Shown: positions 25,989 to 35,508 of the stretch, in pieces
Layout of the letters: every line of letters starts with the position of its first letter
Numbering within the stretch: position 1 is the first letter of the stretch
From: UBA6522 sp965205045
Lineage (GTDB): Bacteria; Pseudomonadota; Gammaproteobacteria; Steroidobacterales; Rariloculaceae
Assembly: GCA_965205045.1 (NCBI GenBank)
Contig: OZ242031.1
Location: 2,108,001 to 2,172,000, forward strand
Length of the DNA stretch: 64,000 nucleotides
Direction: 5' to 3'
Program-made: the position numbers and the translations under genes
Notes under the pieces: model-generated
Told to the model about the DNA's origin: nothing
The model's database searches: none
What the model saw: only the letters and a program-made list of their open reading frames with translations

Positions 25989-26859
25989 TCGTAACTCTTG
26001 AGCGGGCCATGATTCGTATTATGCACTATCTTCTGGTGTTCAACCAAGTCGGTATACGCGCTGATTTGTTTCTTGGGGGAGATAGAAAAGTGTAACAGTG
26101 CCGTAGCGGGATCAACCGCAATAACTTGCCGAGCAGAATAGCGTTGCGTAGCACCCGGCCGTGGATGGGCACCACAGTTTCGTTTACCGTTGTCGTCAGT
26201 ATCGTGCAAGTCTCGACGGTGTCGTCCGACACTATACCTGCAAGCTTACACGGCTGCGTGATTCCATCCGAAACGCGCCACAGCTCCGAGAGGCTGGCGA
26301 TGGTGATCATCGAGCCTTCTTTGCGGCCTATTGGGTACGGTTGTCGGACGGTGCCCCACCGTGCCCAATCGTAGAACCCGTCGGCGGGAATCAGGCGGCG
26401 TAGGGCGCGGGTGCAGGTTCAAGGCTGGCCCGGTCACGCTTTGGAAGCGATCCGCCTCCCGCCATGAAATCCACTGGGTAAACCGTCGGCACATGATCGG
26501 TGGAGCTGGCGGGCGGGACGGCTCGAATGCATCCGTCAGGGGGGGTAGGTTGGAGAGCCAGCGCAACCGGATAGATTCCGATTTGCATGCAGATGCGTGC
26601 GCCCTTGTCGCCACTATTACCCGTTTCATATACGCGCTGGCTTTCTGAGATACTCTTTGTTTCCAAGCTCCAAACACGCTGCGAGCAAATCCCGCAGGGT
26701 ATGGAGTTCGGCCATCGCCGTGCCCGCCCCTGCATTCTTCTGTAAACGGGACGTTTAAACTGGAACGCTGTTCGTTGCTCCGTAAGCGCGCCCTGCGCAA
26801 GCACTTACTATGAGCATTAGCACGACGAAAGTACGCCTCCCCGTTGCCCCCAGCGTCTC
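25989..26859. other. 871-base region without an intact gene
   Basis: Several overlapping frames on both strands (for example 26246-26800 and 26391-26804 minus) lack motifs. One minus-strand stretch reads MAELHTLRDLLAACLELGNK and then runs into a stop after 29 codons, which looks like a decayed gene. The IS66 element is inserted at the right edge. I treat this as degraded accessory DNA. Confidence 0.45.
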
Positions 26860-26897
26860 GTAAGCGGGCAAACTGGACCGTTCTGGACTTTCGCGGC

Positions 26898-28460
26898 CTA
26901 GTGAAGTGGGGGATCGCGGGCGCGGTCCAGGTCGGACCGTAGCGGATTGTCGGCGAAAAGCGTCTTCCACACCCTTGGGGTCAGTTCGACGGCGCGCTTG
27001 GCCGGATGCCGGTCGATCCGCTGCAACACGTCGACCAGGTAGATGTAGGGGTTCACGCCCTGCAGCTGGCAGGTCGCGAGCAAGCTCTGGATCGCCCCGA
27101 CGCGGCGCGCGCCCAGTTCCGTCCAGGCGAACAGCCAGTTGCGCCGGCCCATCGGGATCGGGCGCAGGCCCCGCTCAAGGTGGTTCGTGTCGATGGCGAC
27201 CCCGGGGTCCTCCAGAAACACCCGCAGCCCGGCCTCGCGTTCCGCCGCGTAGGCCAGCGCCTGACCGAACGGGTGGCTCGGCAGCAGGTCCACCCGCTGG
27301 CGTTGTTGTTTGCACCAGTCGAAAAACGCGTCCACCGCCGCGGCGCTGCGCTCGCGCCGCCAGGCCAGCTTCGCCGGGCCGTCGAGCTTCTTCTTGCGTA
27401 TCTTCTTCTCGTGCCGGTACAGCGCGCCGATGAGCGACAACGCCGCGGCCACGCCCTCGGGATCGCTCTGCTTGGCATCCACGAAATTACGCCGGCAATG
27501 ACTCCAGCACTGCGCATGCGCGAGGCCGCGGCGCTTCGCGAACGCCTCGTACGCACCGTACCCGTCGCTCAACAGTGTGCCCGAGAAATCCCCGAGGAAC
27601 CTCTCCACGTGCTTGTGCGCGCGGCTCGGCGCGTAGTGAAACACCAACTCGTCGTCCTGCCCGTACACCGGCCAGAAGTACGCCGCGCGCATCTTGCCCG
27701 GCCCGCTGCGCCCGGCCTTGATCGAGGTCTCGTCCATGGCCACGACCGCGCCGCTCAAAATGTGCGCGGATTGCGCCGAGACCAGCGGCCCCAACAGGTC
27801 GATGGCCCGTCCGGCCCAGTTCGTCAGACTGCGCCGGCTCACCGCGATCCCGCTGTCGGCCAGGCGCCGGTGCTGGCGGTACAGCGGCAGGTGATATCGA
27901 AACTTGTCCACCAGCAGCCCGGCCAGGAAGCTCACGTCCACCGCCGCGCGCCCCAGCACGTTCGGCGGCGCCGCCGGCGTCAACACCTGCCCGGTGTCCC
28001 GGCGCTTGACGACCTGGCGCACGTACCTCAGCACCTTGTAGCTGCCCGGCTCCTGGGCCAGCCGGTGCGTGACCTTCTCCCCCACGAACTCCCGCTCGGA
28101 CTCCGGAATCGCCTCGATGGCGGGGTCCGTCACATGGATCGTCTCCACCGGCACCGTCTCGTCGAACCGCAACCCGTGCTCGTTGACCGCCCCGTCGCGG
28201 CGCTTCTTCCGGCGCCGGTAGCGGATCTCTTGCGTGGGCGCCTCCCCGGCCGGTGTCGCCTCGATGCCCAGCGCCGCGAACAGGCTCGCCTGCTCCGCCT
28301 CGTCGAACTCGAGCCGCTTCTCGGACTTCGGCCCGAACAACTGGCGCTGGAACCACTCCAGTTGACGCTTGACCGAGGCCAGTTGGCCGGTGAGGTCGGC
28401 GACGGTCGCGTTCAATCGCGCGTTCTCTTGTTGAAGAACCTCGATCCGGGCGTGGGACAA
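26898..28460 (-). CDS. tnpC: IS66 transposase TnpC
   Basis: The protein has 520 residues. An N-terminal coiled-coil (RIEVLQQENARLNATVADL) is followed by the FGPKSEKR motif, a zinc-finger-like region, and the DDE domain with VVAMDETSIKAG, LLSDGYGAYEAF and a Glu in NHLERGLRPIPMGRRNW. Length and motifs match a complete IS66 TnpC. Open frames on the opposite strand are shadows. Confidence 0.95.
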   Translation of the reverse strand: MSHARIEVLQQENARLNATVADLTGQLASVKRQLEWFQRQLFGPKSEKRLEFDEAEQASLFAALGIEATPAGEAPTQEIRYRRRKKRRDGAVNEHGLRFDETVPVETIHVTDPAIEAIPESEREFVGEKVTHRLAQEPGSYKVLRYVRQVVKRRDTGQVLTPAAPPNVLGRAAVDVSFLAGLLVDKFRYHLPLYRQHRRLADSGIAVSRRSLTNWAGRAIDLLGPLVSAQSAHILSGAVVAMDETSIKAGRSGPGKMRAAYFWPVYGQDDELVFHYAPSRAHKHVERFLGDFSGTLLSDGYGAYEAFAKRRGLAHAQCWSHCRRNFVDAKQSDPEGVAAALSLIGALYRHEKKIRKKKLDGPAKLAWRRERSAAAVDAFFDWCKQQRQRVDLLPSHPFGQALAYAAEREAGLRVFLEDPGVAIDTNHLERGLRPIPMGRRNWLFAWTELGARRVGAIQSLLATCQLQGVNPYIYLVDVLQRIDRHPAKRAVELTPRVWKTLFADNPLRSDLDRARDPPLH

Positions 28461-28512
28461 GGGGTTCGCACTCGCCGCCGTTGAAGCGCCGATTATACCC
28501 GCTCCACGCCCG

Positions 28513-28863
28513 TCACGCCGCCATCCGGTAACGCTTGCGCTGGCGCCGGACCACGATGTCCGTCCCCTCCAGCAGCGCCAGCAGCGCGGTGCGAGTCAAC
28601 GCCAGGGACCCGCCGCCCCGTGCGCCCAACGCCGCGAACCGCCCTTGCTCCAGGCGCTTGGCCCAGATCCAGTACCCGCCGGCATCGAACGCCAGCACCT
28701 TCAGCATCGTGCGCCGGCGGTTCACGAACACGTACCACTGCCCGTTCGTGGGATCGCGTCCCAGCTCGTGGCGCACCAGCGCCGAGAGCCCGTCGAAGGA
28801 ACGGCGCATGTCGCACGGCGGCGTGTACAGCCAGATGCGGCAATCCCCGCCGAGGTTCAACAC
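28513..28863 (-). CDS. tnpB: IS66 accessory protein TnpB
   Basis: The protein has 116 residues from a GTG at 28863 that overlaps the end of tnpA. Family motifs are IWLYTPPCDMRRSFDGLSAL, WYVFVNRRRTMLKVLAFD, and YWIWAKRLEQGRF. It is required with TnpA and TnpC for IS66 transposition. Longer upstream frames are not used because of the tnpA overlap. Confidence 0.93.
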   Translation of the reverse strand: MLNLGGDCRIWLYTPPCDMRRSFDGLSALVRHELGRDPTNGQWYVFVNRRRTMLKVLAFDAGGYWIWAKRLEQGRFAALGARGGGSLALTRTALLALLEGTDIVVRRQRKRYRMAA

Positions 28864-29156
28864 CGCGGCGGGCGACGCAACCGCAATACCACCCCCTCGC
28901 CCAGGTCCAGCTCCGCCTCCCACGCCGGCAATGCCGTCGGCGAATCGGCCAACTCCACGAACCGTCCCGCGCCGTTCGCCCCGCTGCCCGCTTCGGAGCG
29001 CCGCAGCTTGCGCCGCCACAACGAAAACGTGCTCGGCGCCAAGTCCTCCGCCGTGCAAAACTGCTTGCGCGTCTGGCCGCTACGCTCGAACCGCGACACG
29101 ATCGTCCGCCACTCCTCCGCCGAGCGGCGCACCGTCATCCGTTTGCCCTCGCTCAT
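28857..29156 (-). CDS. tnpA: IS66 protein TnpA (HTH-like)
   Basis: The product has 99 residues from the Met at 29156, which follows a strong GGGAGG. The HTH-like part is RTIVSRFERSGQTRKQFC, then LAPSTFSLWRRKLRR, typical of IS66 Orf1. In-frame ATGs at 29177 and 29228 would extend it. Its 3' end overlaps tnpB. Confidence 0.88.
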   Translation of the reverse strand: MSEGKRMTVRRSAEEWRTIVSRFERSGQTRKQFCTAEDLAPSTFSLWRRKLRRSEAGSGANGAGRFVELADSPTALPAWEAELDLGEGVVLRLRRPPRC

Positions 29157-29478
29157 CCTCCCAGCCTCCTTCGTCATGAAAACATCGAAGGAAACCCCAT
29201 AATCAGGCGACGGACAATGACGGCTCAAATTGCCCGCTTACCCAGCGTCTCGACTATCCCCGAGTCACAAGCTTTGCCAGGCAGGCCGAAGCGTTCACGG
29301 AGTACATGGTGCGCTCGCACGATTCGAGAATGCCGGCTGCGGTACCGTCGCATCAATTTGACTTGAAGCACACCAGACAAGCCGGATAACCTCCTGATTC
29401 TAGACCCCTTCGTCTAGGACGGGCTCACAGCCCAATAATCCGTCAACGCTGACTAGGGATTGACAAAAACCTACCCAA

Positions 29479-31383
29479 ATGGAGTGGCTCCTCGGAATCG
29501 TCTTGAGTGCCTTGGCGGCGCTGGCCGGCACTTGGCTAAAGGGTTTTCTCAATCCCTTGATTCCGTCTCCAGCACGGGCATGGCTCTTACTCAAGAACAT
29601 CGCGGCCCCAAGACGCAAACACGACGATGACCGCTTTCGCCTCGTCCTTTGCTGGCTGGCAAACGACTATGGCGGGCGGGATACGGACACCGTCGAACGC
29701 GCGTTTCATGGCGTCCCGGGCGTCAAGTTGCACCGTTCGTCCAGCATCGTGAAAGCTCCCGGCGCTGCCGATGACTGGCGTCCCGTCATGCTCAAGAGCG
29801 CCCGCGCTGTTCTGAACCGCTGGGACGCCGACATTGCGATTACGGGTCTCGTGAAGAAGTCCGGGGAAGTGCTCAGCCTCTGGTTCGTTCCTTGCGAAGG
29901 CGACGACACGCTCGAACGCGGAGACGCCCAGCATTACACCTTGCAGGAGGTGTCCCTTGGCCCGGATTTTCATGAAGATCTCCGCGCCCAGCTTCGCGCC
30001 ATGGTGCTCATTGCGGTCGCGCCGCTCGCGGATAGCCGCTCGCGTGCCGAGCTGATCGAACAGGGTCTGCACGCCAGCGCCCAAAAGATCCGCGCTCTGC
30101 TCAGGGTTCGGCCAAGCGAGAAGCCGGAAGTTTGTGCGGCGCTTCATGGCTCACTCGGAGTCGCCCTAACCACCTTGGGTGAGCGAGAGGCCGGCACGGA
30201 GAAGCTCGAGCAGGCCCGGGACGCGTTCCACGCGGCGCTCGAAATCCAGACTCGCGAGAAAGATCCACTCCTCTGGGCAACGACCCTGAGCAATCTCGGC
30301 ACCGTCCTTTCCACAATTGGCGAGCGTGTGACCGGAACAACCCATCTAAAACAGGCAGTGGCGGCTCACCGGGCGGCCCTTGAAGTCTTCGCTCCAGACC
30401 GCATGCCTATCGACCGGTCAATGACCCTGAACAATCTCGGCGTTGCGCTATCGGCACTGGCCGAGCGCGAGGGAGGGACAAAGCACCTCAGGCAGGCCGT
30501 GACGGCTCACCGCGCAGCGCTCGAACTCCGCGACCGCAAGCGTGCGCCCCTTCCTTGGGCCACGTCACAGAACAATCTCGGCTCCGCACTTCAATCTCTG
30601 GGGCAGCGGGAGGGCGACCGGGAATCCATCCTTGATGCCATCACGGCCTTCCGGGCGGCATTGCAAGTGCGCACCCGCGAGCGTATGCCGCTCGACTGGG
30701 CGATGATCCAGAACAATCTCGGTAACGCGCATGTACTTCTTGGCGAACTGGAGAGCGGAACGGCGCACTATGAGGAGGCTCTGGCGGCCTTCCGGGCCGC
30801 GCTCGAAATCCGCACGCGAGAGCGTGTGCCCCTGAAATGGGCAACCACGCAGCACAACCTCGGCCTAGCCTTTTCGTTCCTGGGCGAACGGCGGAACCAA
30901 ACGAAAAATCTTGGACAGGCCGCGACGGCCTTTCGTTCGGCACTAGAAGTGCGCACGCGCGAGCGCACACCGCTCGATTGGGCAAACACACAGACCACTC
31001 TGGGCGATGCCCTCCAGTTGCTAGGCGAACGCCAGCACGGGACGATTAACCTTGCAAAAGCCGTCACGGCGTACCGCGCGGCGCTGGAAGTCTATACCCG
31101 CGAGCATATGCCTCTGCAATGGGGCTTCACTCAGGCATTTCTTGGCGACACGCTTCTGAAGCTGGCCGAGCGCGAAAGCGGCATTGCGTGCTACGAGCAG
31201 GCCGTCGTCGCCTACCATTCCGCGCTTGACGTGTTCACCCCGGAGCACCCGCTCAACCTTCACGACAAAGTGCAACACAACCTTGCCCAGGCTATCCGGA
31301 GATTGCGCCTCCGCCACAACGAACTGCAATCCACCGACAGTCAAGCAGGCCAGCGTGCGGGCGACGGTGCCCAAAATAGCTGA
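29479..31383 (+). CDS. Membrane-anchored TPR protein
   Basis: The protein has 634 residues. An N-terminal membrane helix (WLLGIVLSALAALAGTWL) is followed by an alpha/beta domain of about 150 residues (RLVLCWLANDYGG, then VLNRWDADIAITGLV). From about residue 195 come eight or so repeats of about 48-50 residues, with the pattern LGxRExGTxxLxxAVxAxRAALEVxTRERxPLxWAxTQ, given here as a consensus. These are TPR-like superhelical repeats for protein binding. No catalytic motif is visible. It lies in the defence island after an IS66 element and could be a sensor or scaffold. Confidence 0.7.
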   Translation: MEWLLGIVLSALAALAGTWLKGFLNPLIPSPARAWLLLKNIAAPRRKHDDDRFRLVLCWLANDYGGRDTDTVERAFHGVPGVKLHRSSSIVKAPGAADDWRPVMLKSARAVLNRWDADIAITGLVKKSGEVLSLWFVPCEGDDTLERGDAQHYTLQEVSLGPDFHEDLRAQLRAMVLIAVAPLADSRSRAELIEQGLHASAQKIRALLRVRPSEKPEVCAALHGSLGVALTTLGEREAGTEKLEQARDAFHAALEIQTREKDPLLWATTLSNLGTVLSTIGERVTGTTHLKQAVAAHRAALEVFAPDRMPIDRSMTLNNLGVALSALAEREGGTKHLRQAVTAHRAALELRDRKRAPLPWATSQNNLGSALQSLGQREGDRESILDAITAFRAALQVRTRERMPLDWAMIQNNLGNAHVLLGELESGTAHYEEALAAFRAALEIRTRERVPLKWATTQHNLGLAFSFLGERRNQTKNLGQAATAFRSALEVRTRERTPLDWANTQTTLGDALQLLGERQHGTINLAKAVTAYRAALEVYTREHMPLQWGFTQAFLGDTLLKLAERESGIACYEQAVVAYHSALDVFTPEHPLNLHDKVQHNLAQAIRRLRLRHNELQSTDSQAGQRAGDGAQNS

Positions 31384-31411
31384 AGCCGCCCAAGCGGACC
31401 TGGGCGGCTTC
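31382..31411 (+). terminator. Strong hairpin at the end of the TPR gene
   Basis: An 11-bp perfect stem, GAAGCCGCCCA (31382-31392) paired with TGGGCGGCTTC (31401-31411), overlaps the stop codon of the TPR gene. No T-run follows, so it may be a factor-dependent terminator or an mRNA-stabilising hairpin. Confidence 0.55.
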
Positions 31412-31704
31412 GAATGCTCGTCCTACACATGGCAGGCGAGACAGCATCTATATGCCGTCTCCGAACTTGAACGTCAAGTGGTGTGTGCGCAGCTATTCTT
31501 GTTAAGGAGATTGAATCGCGAGTCCATGGCGACCCTTGAAGCCGTCGCTCCGAACCGCACGATGATCGAACGGTCGCGACGATATTGGCGACGCTTGAGC
31601 GCGGCGCCGGCAGCGTTTTGTATGACGACCGACCGATTGCGATCCAAATAGACAAGAGCTTCTCCGGTGATTTGCGAATGACCCAATGGGGTATATACTG
31701 CCGC

Positions 31705-31829
31705 ATGCAGACGGTCGCCGAGACTCCGGCATTTCCCAGCACGCGGGGAAGTTGCTCAATGAGCATGAGCCGCGCGAGGCTGACAGGCTCGAAGTCGCGC
31801 TGAAGACAACACTCAAGGAAATGCAATGA
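31705..31829 (+). pseudogene. Decayed RelE/HigB-type toxin gene
   Basis: The frame from the ATG at 31705 opens MQTVAETPAF, the usual beginning of HigB/RelE toxins that pair with XRE antitoxins. It then shifts to another frame that gives the expected next residues AGKLLNEHE and ends LKTTLKEMQ, just like the C-terminal tail of such toxins, with a stop at 31829 overlapping the antitoxin ATG (31826). The central 60 or so residues are missing, so the toxin is inactivated by a deletion and a frameshift. A -10 (TATACT, 31694-31699) lies just upstream. Confidence 0.6.
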
Positions 31830-32107
31830 GCACTATTGGCGAAGACCTGATTCAGTCCCTGGAAGAAGCGTTGGCGCACGCCAAGGGCAAAGGTCCGGCG
31901 ACCGTTCACGCGGTTTTGTCCCCGCGTGAAGTTCGCGAGCGGATCAAGCTCACCCAGGCGCAGATGGCCCCGCTTATGGGCATGAGCCTGTCCGGCTACC
32001 GGAAATGGGAGCAGGGAAGGCGGCAAGTGAGTGGCCCGGCTTCGACTCTTCTTCAAGTCATTGCGAGAGAACCGGAGGCGGTCAAGCGCGCGTTGGAATC
32101 CTCCTAA
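31826..32107 (+). CDS. XRE-family antitoxin (HigA/NadS-like)
   Basis: The protein has 93 residues with a helix-turn-helix of the cro/CI type: REVRERIKLTQAQMAPLMGM, then LSGYRKWEQGRRQVSG. The C-terminal LLQVIAREPEAVKRAL helps place it in the NadS/HigA group encoded directly downstream of HigB-like toxins. The ATGA overlap with the decayed toxin supports this order. It survives as an orphan antitoxin. Its stop overlaps the end of the convergent M15-like remnant. Confidence 0.82.
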   Translation: MSTIGEDLIQSLEEALAHAKGKGPATVHAVLSPREVRERIKLTQAQMAPLMGMSLSGYRKWEQGRRQVSGPASTLLQVIAREPEAVKRALESS

Positions 32108-32530
32108 CGTTCCAGCTTCGGAAATCCCGGATATTCCGAGGCATGATCCCGCGACCCGTAGCCGGGCTTTCTGCGCCCCGTGAGGACTCCGTGCACCGTA
32201 CTCTTGATCCAGCGGCGACGCTCGGTCTCGTGCCATCGAATATTGAAAGCGGCGTATTCGAACAGGGGGTTGCGATTGTGGATGAACGTAATCTCCGAAT
32301 AGTCCAGATGGTCGTGAATCCACCAGGCCATGGCCTTCCACGACATGTCCGGCCGCTCCCGCAGATAGTCGACGAACCACGGAATGACGACGCTCACCGT
32401 CGTGCCCTGGTTGCCCTTCGCGTCAAGCAGATCCCATGTGTGACGCGCTCGGTTCCAGTCGCTTCCGTCTATATTGACGAAGTTGGCTCCGCGCTTATGT
32501 TGCTTGACCTTTGGACAATAGCATTCGTGC
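32104..32530 (-). pseudogene. 5'-truncated relative of the M15-like protein
   Basis: The coding similarity to the protein at 10206 starts around HECYCPKVKQHKRGANF and continues through RHTWD, VVIPWFVD, WWIHDHLDYSEI, AFNIRWHE and a shared C-terminal end (ASEYPGFPK). The first 80 or so residues, including the M15-like N-terminal half, are missing. The remaining frame begins inside the 3' end of the TPR gene without a sensible start. As in the longer copy, the zinc-site Asp is not conserved (GTTVSVVIPW). It appears to have been truncated when the XRE-kinase-TPR operon arrived. Confidence 0.6.
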
Positions 32531-34327
32531 TTCATTTTTGGCGTAATCAAATCCTCTTTTTTGCTTGATTGCTCGAACAAAATGCTTGTTGGCTTGCCTC
32601 TTGTTGCCCTGTCGAAGAAAATATCTGCCAAATTCAATAGACATCCGTTGGCGAATTCGTTCTTTAGTGATTGCGTCATTTGTCAACTGCATTGATTCTC
32701 GGTAAAGAATTTCCGCTCGCCTGATTCTACCCTTGCACAAATTGTACAAGCCCAAGGTGGCAGTTGCATACGGATCAACATGGACCCAACGACTTAGCTT
32801 ACTCAGATGGCTAGTTGCGTGATCGTACTCTTCAAATCTCAATAAAGCGAATACCAAATTATTTATCACCCGGCAACGCAATTTGAACGGAATCGAAAGA
32901 TTTGAGTCAAGTATCCTTTCGATTCTAGGAATAAAACGCATTAAGGTCTCTCTATCTTGGTCAACCAATGTCTTGTAGTAGAAGAGATGTGTCAACAGCT
33001 CCAAGCTAGCCTCACTGTCAACTAGATTTGATTGTACAAATTTTTCTGCTTCTTGCATTGCTTGGCTACGTTTTCCCAACGCCTCCATACAAACGACGCG
33101 GTGAACACAAACTCGTGACAACAAATTTTGACCTCGAGTCTGCAAGTGCTCATCAGTTAGGCGCATCGCTTCATGGTATTCTTTCAGTTCAATTAGCGTA
33201 CTCAAATAATTGGAAAACGGTATGTCTTCATCCTCTTCTAGGTCTTGCGCGACCACCCATGCCCTTGCGAAATAGCGCTTCGCCCTATAAGGCCTTCCCA
33301 ATGCATTTTGCACCACACCAATATTGTTTATGGTGCTAGAAGAATTCCTAAGTTTGGCTTGAACGGACAGGGCATCTAGAGCTCTCTCTAACACTGTGTG
33401 ATCTACAGGATCTTTGGTCCCCACCTCATAATACGCCCTCGCGACTCGGGCCCATAGTGCTTCATTTCCTTGTTTGTATGACAATATGACTTCTAGCGGG
33501 AGAATACATTTTTCGGGCATGTCCTTTAAAAACATCACATCCGAAAAGAACAAAACCGCATTTTCGTTCAACGGATCCAGATTGATAGCTTTTCTTAATG
33601 CGCGAATACATTTGTCCTGTTCTCCCAAGCCCCAATAGGCGGCTGCGAGGTTGGAGTAAAGTGTTGTTGAGTTTCCCTTGGTTTCCGCCGCGTTTCTAAA
33701 ACTCCGTACCGCTTGCTCCCAGTCCTGCTTCCATAGATGTATCGCACCGGCAAACATTTGCGCTGCGTAGTCGGATTCGTCAATTAGTAATGCCTTATTG
33801 ACAAACATTTCAGCTTTTTGAAACTGGGCCATTCGAACGTGTAGCTGAGCCAATCGAAGATTTGCTTCAACTTCCTTGGACAGATCGCACTTTAAGATAG
33901 CTTGTCGTGCCTCAATGTCTCTATTCTGCTCGATGAATAATGCACCTAGGTCCAAAAGTAAATCAGATTGTGGGTTAGCCTTGATCGCCGCTTGCAAGTA
34001 CTTCTCGGCAGCCTTTAAGTCATCTGCAAGATAGCCAAGTTGAGCCAAATGATTCAAATAAGTGTACGATGAGCCAAAACGACCATGTTTTTCTGCTAAT
34101 CTCTCAAACTCGCTACGATAAAATTCAGACAAATTGGAAAAATTCGGCTTAGGTATCGAGCCGCTTTCGACTATAGATACGTTCTCCCTGTCGCGGTTGG
34201 CTAATTCGATCGCGTCAGGCAAGAAAACTACAACGTCGTTACGCGGATCGTCCGTAACGTGAACCGCAATTTTCTTTGGAGGATCTTCGATCTCCTGTAA
34301 TGTAAAATTTGATTTGTGGTCAAGCAC
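32495..34327 (-). CDS. TPR-repeat protein of the kinase operon
   Basis: The protein has 610 residues and is AT-rich. A short N-terminal region (KIAVHVTDDPRNDVVVFLPD) precedes at least 10 TPR units, clear ones being DLKAAEKYLQAAIKANPQSD, AEMFVNKALLIDESDYAA, and TLYSNLAAAYWGLGEQDKC. It is cytoplasmic and probably binds a partner protein. It starts 8 bases inside the kinase gene, so translation is coupled. It lies third in XRE-kinase-TPR. No catalytic domain is visible. Confidence 0.75.
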   Translation of the reverse strand: MLDHKSNFTLQEIEDPPKKIAVHVTDDPRNDVVVFLPDAIELANRDRENVSIVESGSIPKPNFSNLSEFYRSEFERLAEKHGRFGSSYTYLNHLAQLGYLADDLKAAEKYLQAAIKANPQSDLLLDLGALFIEQNRDIEARQAILKCDLSKEVEANLRLAQLHVRMAQFQKAEMFVNKALLIDESDYAAQMFAGAIHLWKQDWEQAVRSFRNAAETKGNSTTLYSNLAAAYWGLGEQDKCIRALRKAINLDPLNENAVLFFSDVMFLKDMPEKCILPLEVILSYKQGNEALWARVARAYYEVGTKDPVDHTVLERALDALSVQAKLRNSSSTINNIGVVQNALGRPYRAKRYFARAWVVAQDLEEDEDIPFSNYLSTLIELKEYHEAMRLTDEHLQTRGQNLLSRVCVHRVVCMEALGKRSQAMQEAEKFVQSNLVDSEASLELLTHLFYYKTLVDQDRETLMRFIPRIERILDSNLSIPFKLRCRVINNLVFALLRFEEYDHATSHLSKLSRWVHVDPYATATLGLYNLCKGRIRRAEILYRESMQLTNDAITKERIRQRMSIEFGRYFLRQGNKRQANKHFVRAIKQKRGFDYAKNEARMLLSKGQAT

Positions 34328-35498
34328 TTTTCAGCCGTCTCCTACTGACATACCTTTCCAAACGCTTCTTTCTTCGTCGGATTTTTTCCTGTCGCCTCTT
34401 CCTCAAGAGACGCCTACGACGTAACTCTATCCTTTCTCTTTTGTGATTAGCGAGTAGCTTGATAGCACTGTCGACTCGTGTGCGAATACTTGCTAGATCG
34501 GATGTTCTTTGAAGAAAGTCGAAGTCAATAAGCTGAGAATATACATCCTTTATCAACCCGGAGACTGCTAGTGAAAGCGTGGACCCGGGACCATCTATAG
34601 CAGGAGCATAACTTAGATTGCGAAAGCGACGCATTTGCTCGCTCCAAACCTCAAGTTTATCTTCTTCTGACGTGCAGGCAGTAATCAAGGGAGTAATGGA
34701 ATAGAGAAGCTGTTGAAATGGGGTTTCTCTATTTCGGGCATGTCGAAACTCACGGGAGTTAAACAAGTTGAACAATAGTGCGCCTAGTGCATAACTATCT
34801 GAGAGTTTTCCAAGATTTCTTTCGCCAGAAAATCCAACAAATGCTTCAGGAGGAGAATAAGCTGGCGCTCCAACGGGACCGGGGTACGCAGTCGTTAGTG
34901 ATGGATCATCAAGGCGAGCTGCGGTTCCGAAGTCAATCAAGACCATGGCGAAGTCGTTCTTGATTGACTTAAGGCGAATATTGTCAACCTTTATGTCACG
35001 ATGAAATACGTTAGCACGATGTATTGCTTCGACCGCAAGCAATATTTGTCGAAAGACTCTAAGCTTTTGTATTGGGCTATAATTGTGTTGCTCCAAAAAA
35101 AACTCATCAGCGTCTTCTTCTATCCATTCCATCGTGAAGAAAGCACACTCAAATTTTAATGGATCAGTACTTCCAGGATGCTTCACCTCCCAACTATAGT
35201 GTTGTAAACCATCTAATATCTGCAGGCACCTATTTCTCCCCTCCAAAGTTTCCAATATAGTCGGTTCACGTTCAAATGCGCGAATTCGATATGCGTTACC
35301 GAGTTTGTCGGGATCCATTACCTTTATCGCGACGAATGCTTGCGATATACGGTCATAACCTTGAAAGACGAGAGACAATACGCCTCGTCTGTTTCCGCCA
35401 CGGATGTTGACGCAATTGAGGTTTTCATAGCGGCTGTTGATGTGAGGCGACTGCTCTAGCTGCTCAATAAGGCTCTTTTGGTTTGCGGTTATAGGCAT
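34320..35498 (-). CDS. Eukaryotic-type Ser/Thr protein kinase with basic tail
   Basis: The protein has 392 residues. Kinase landmarks are the Gly-rich loop region IRGGNRRGVLSLVFQG, the VAIKVMDP lysine, HRDIKVDNIRL (catalytic loop), VLIDFGTAARL (DFG), and a Pro-Pro-Glu (SPPEAFVG) equivalent of APE. All catalytic residues are present. The last 40 residues are almost entirely Arg/Lys (RRRRLLRKRRQEKIRRRKK), which suggests binding to nucleic acid or ribosomes. No membrane helix or PASTA domain is seen. It is preceded by an XRE gene and coupled to a TPR gene. Kinases of this kind act in defence, for example Stk2. Confidence 0.88.
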   Translation of the reverse strand: MPITANQKSLIEQLEQSPHINSRYENLNCVNIRGGNRRGVLSLVFQGYDRISQAFVAIKVMDPDKLGNAYRIRAFEREPTILETLEGRNRCLQILDGLQHYSWEVKHPGSTDPLKFECAFFTMEWIEEDADEFFLEQHNYSPIQKLRVFRQILLAVEAIHRANVFHRDIKVDNIRLKSIKNDFAMVLIDFGTAARLDDPSLTTAYPGPVGAPAYSPPEAFVGFSGERNLGKLSDSYALGALLFNLFNSREFRHARNRETPFQQLLYSITPLITACTSEEDKLEVWSEQMRRFRNLSYAPAIDGPGSTLSLAVSGLIKDVYSQLIDFDFLQRTSDLASIRTRVDSAIKLLANHKRERIELRRRRLLRKRRQEKIRRRKKRLERYVSRRRLKSA

Positions 35499-35508
35499 TC
35501 AAATTACA

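Larger units (their letters stand above)
26860..29241 (-). mobile_element. IS66-family insertion sequence, 2382 bp
   Basis: The ends carry the IS66 hallmark GTAAGCGGGCAA (26860-26871) and its complement (29230-29241). A direct repeat, CCAGCGTCTC, flanks the element at 26850-26859 and 29242-29251; IS66 usually makes 8-base duplications, so two of these ten bases may be chance. It carries the full tnpA-tnpB-tnpC set on the minus strand. Confidence 0.92.

Noticed and set aside
26246..26804. Minus-strand frames of 137 and 184 codons left of the IS66 element
   Set aside because: They overlap in different frames, have no domain, and the only protein-like stretch is cut by a stop after 29 codons.
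27006..28484. 492-codon plus-strand frame across the IS66 tnpC gene
   Set aside because: Antisense shadow; tnpC has all family motifs on the other strand.
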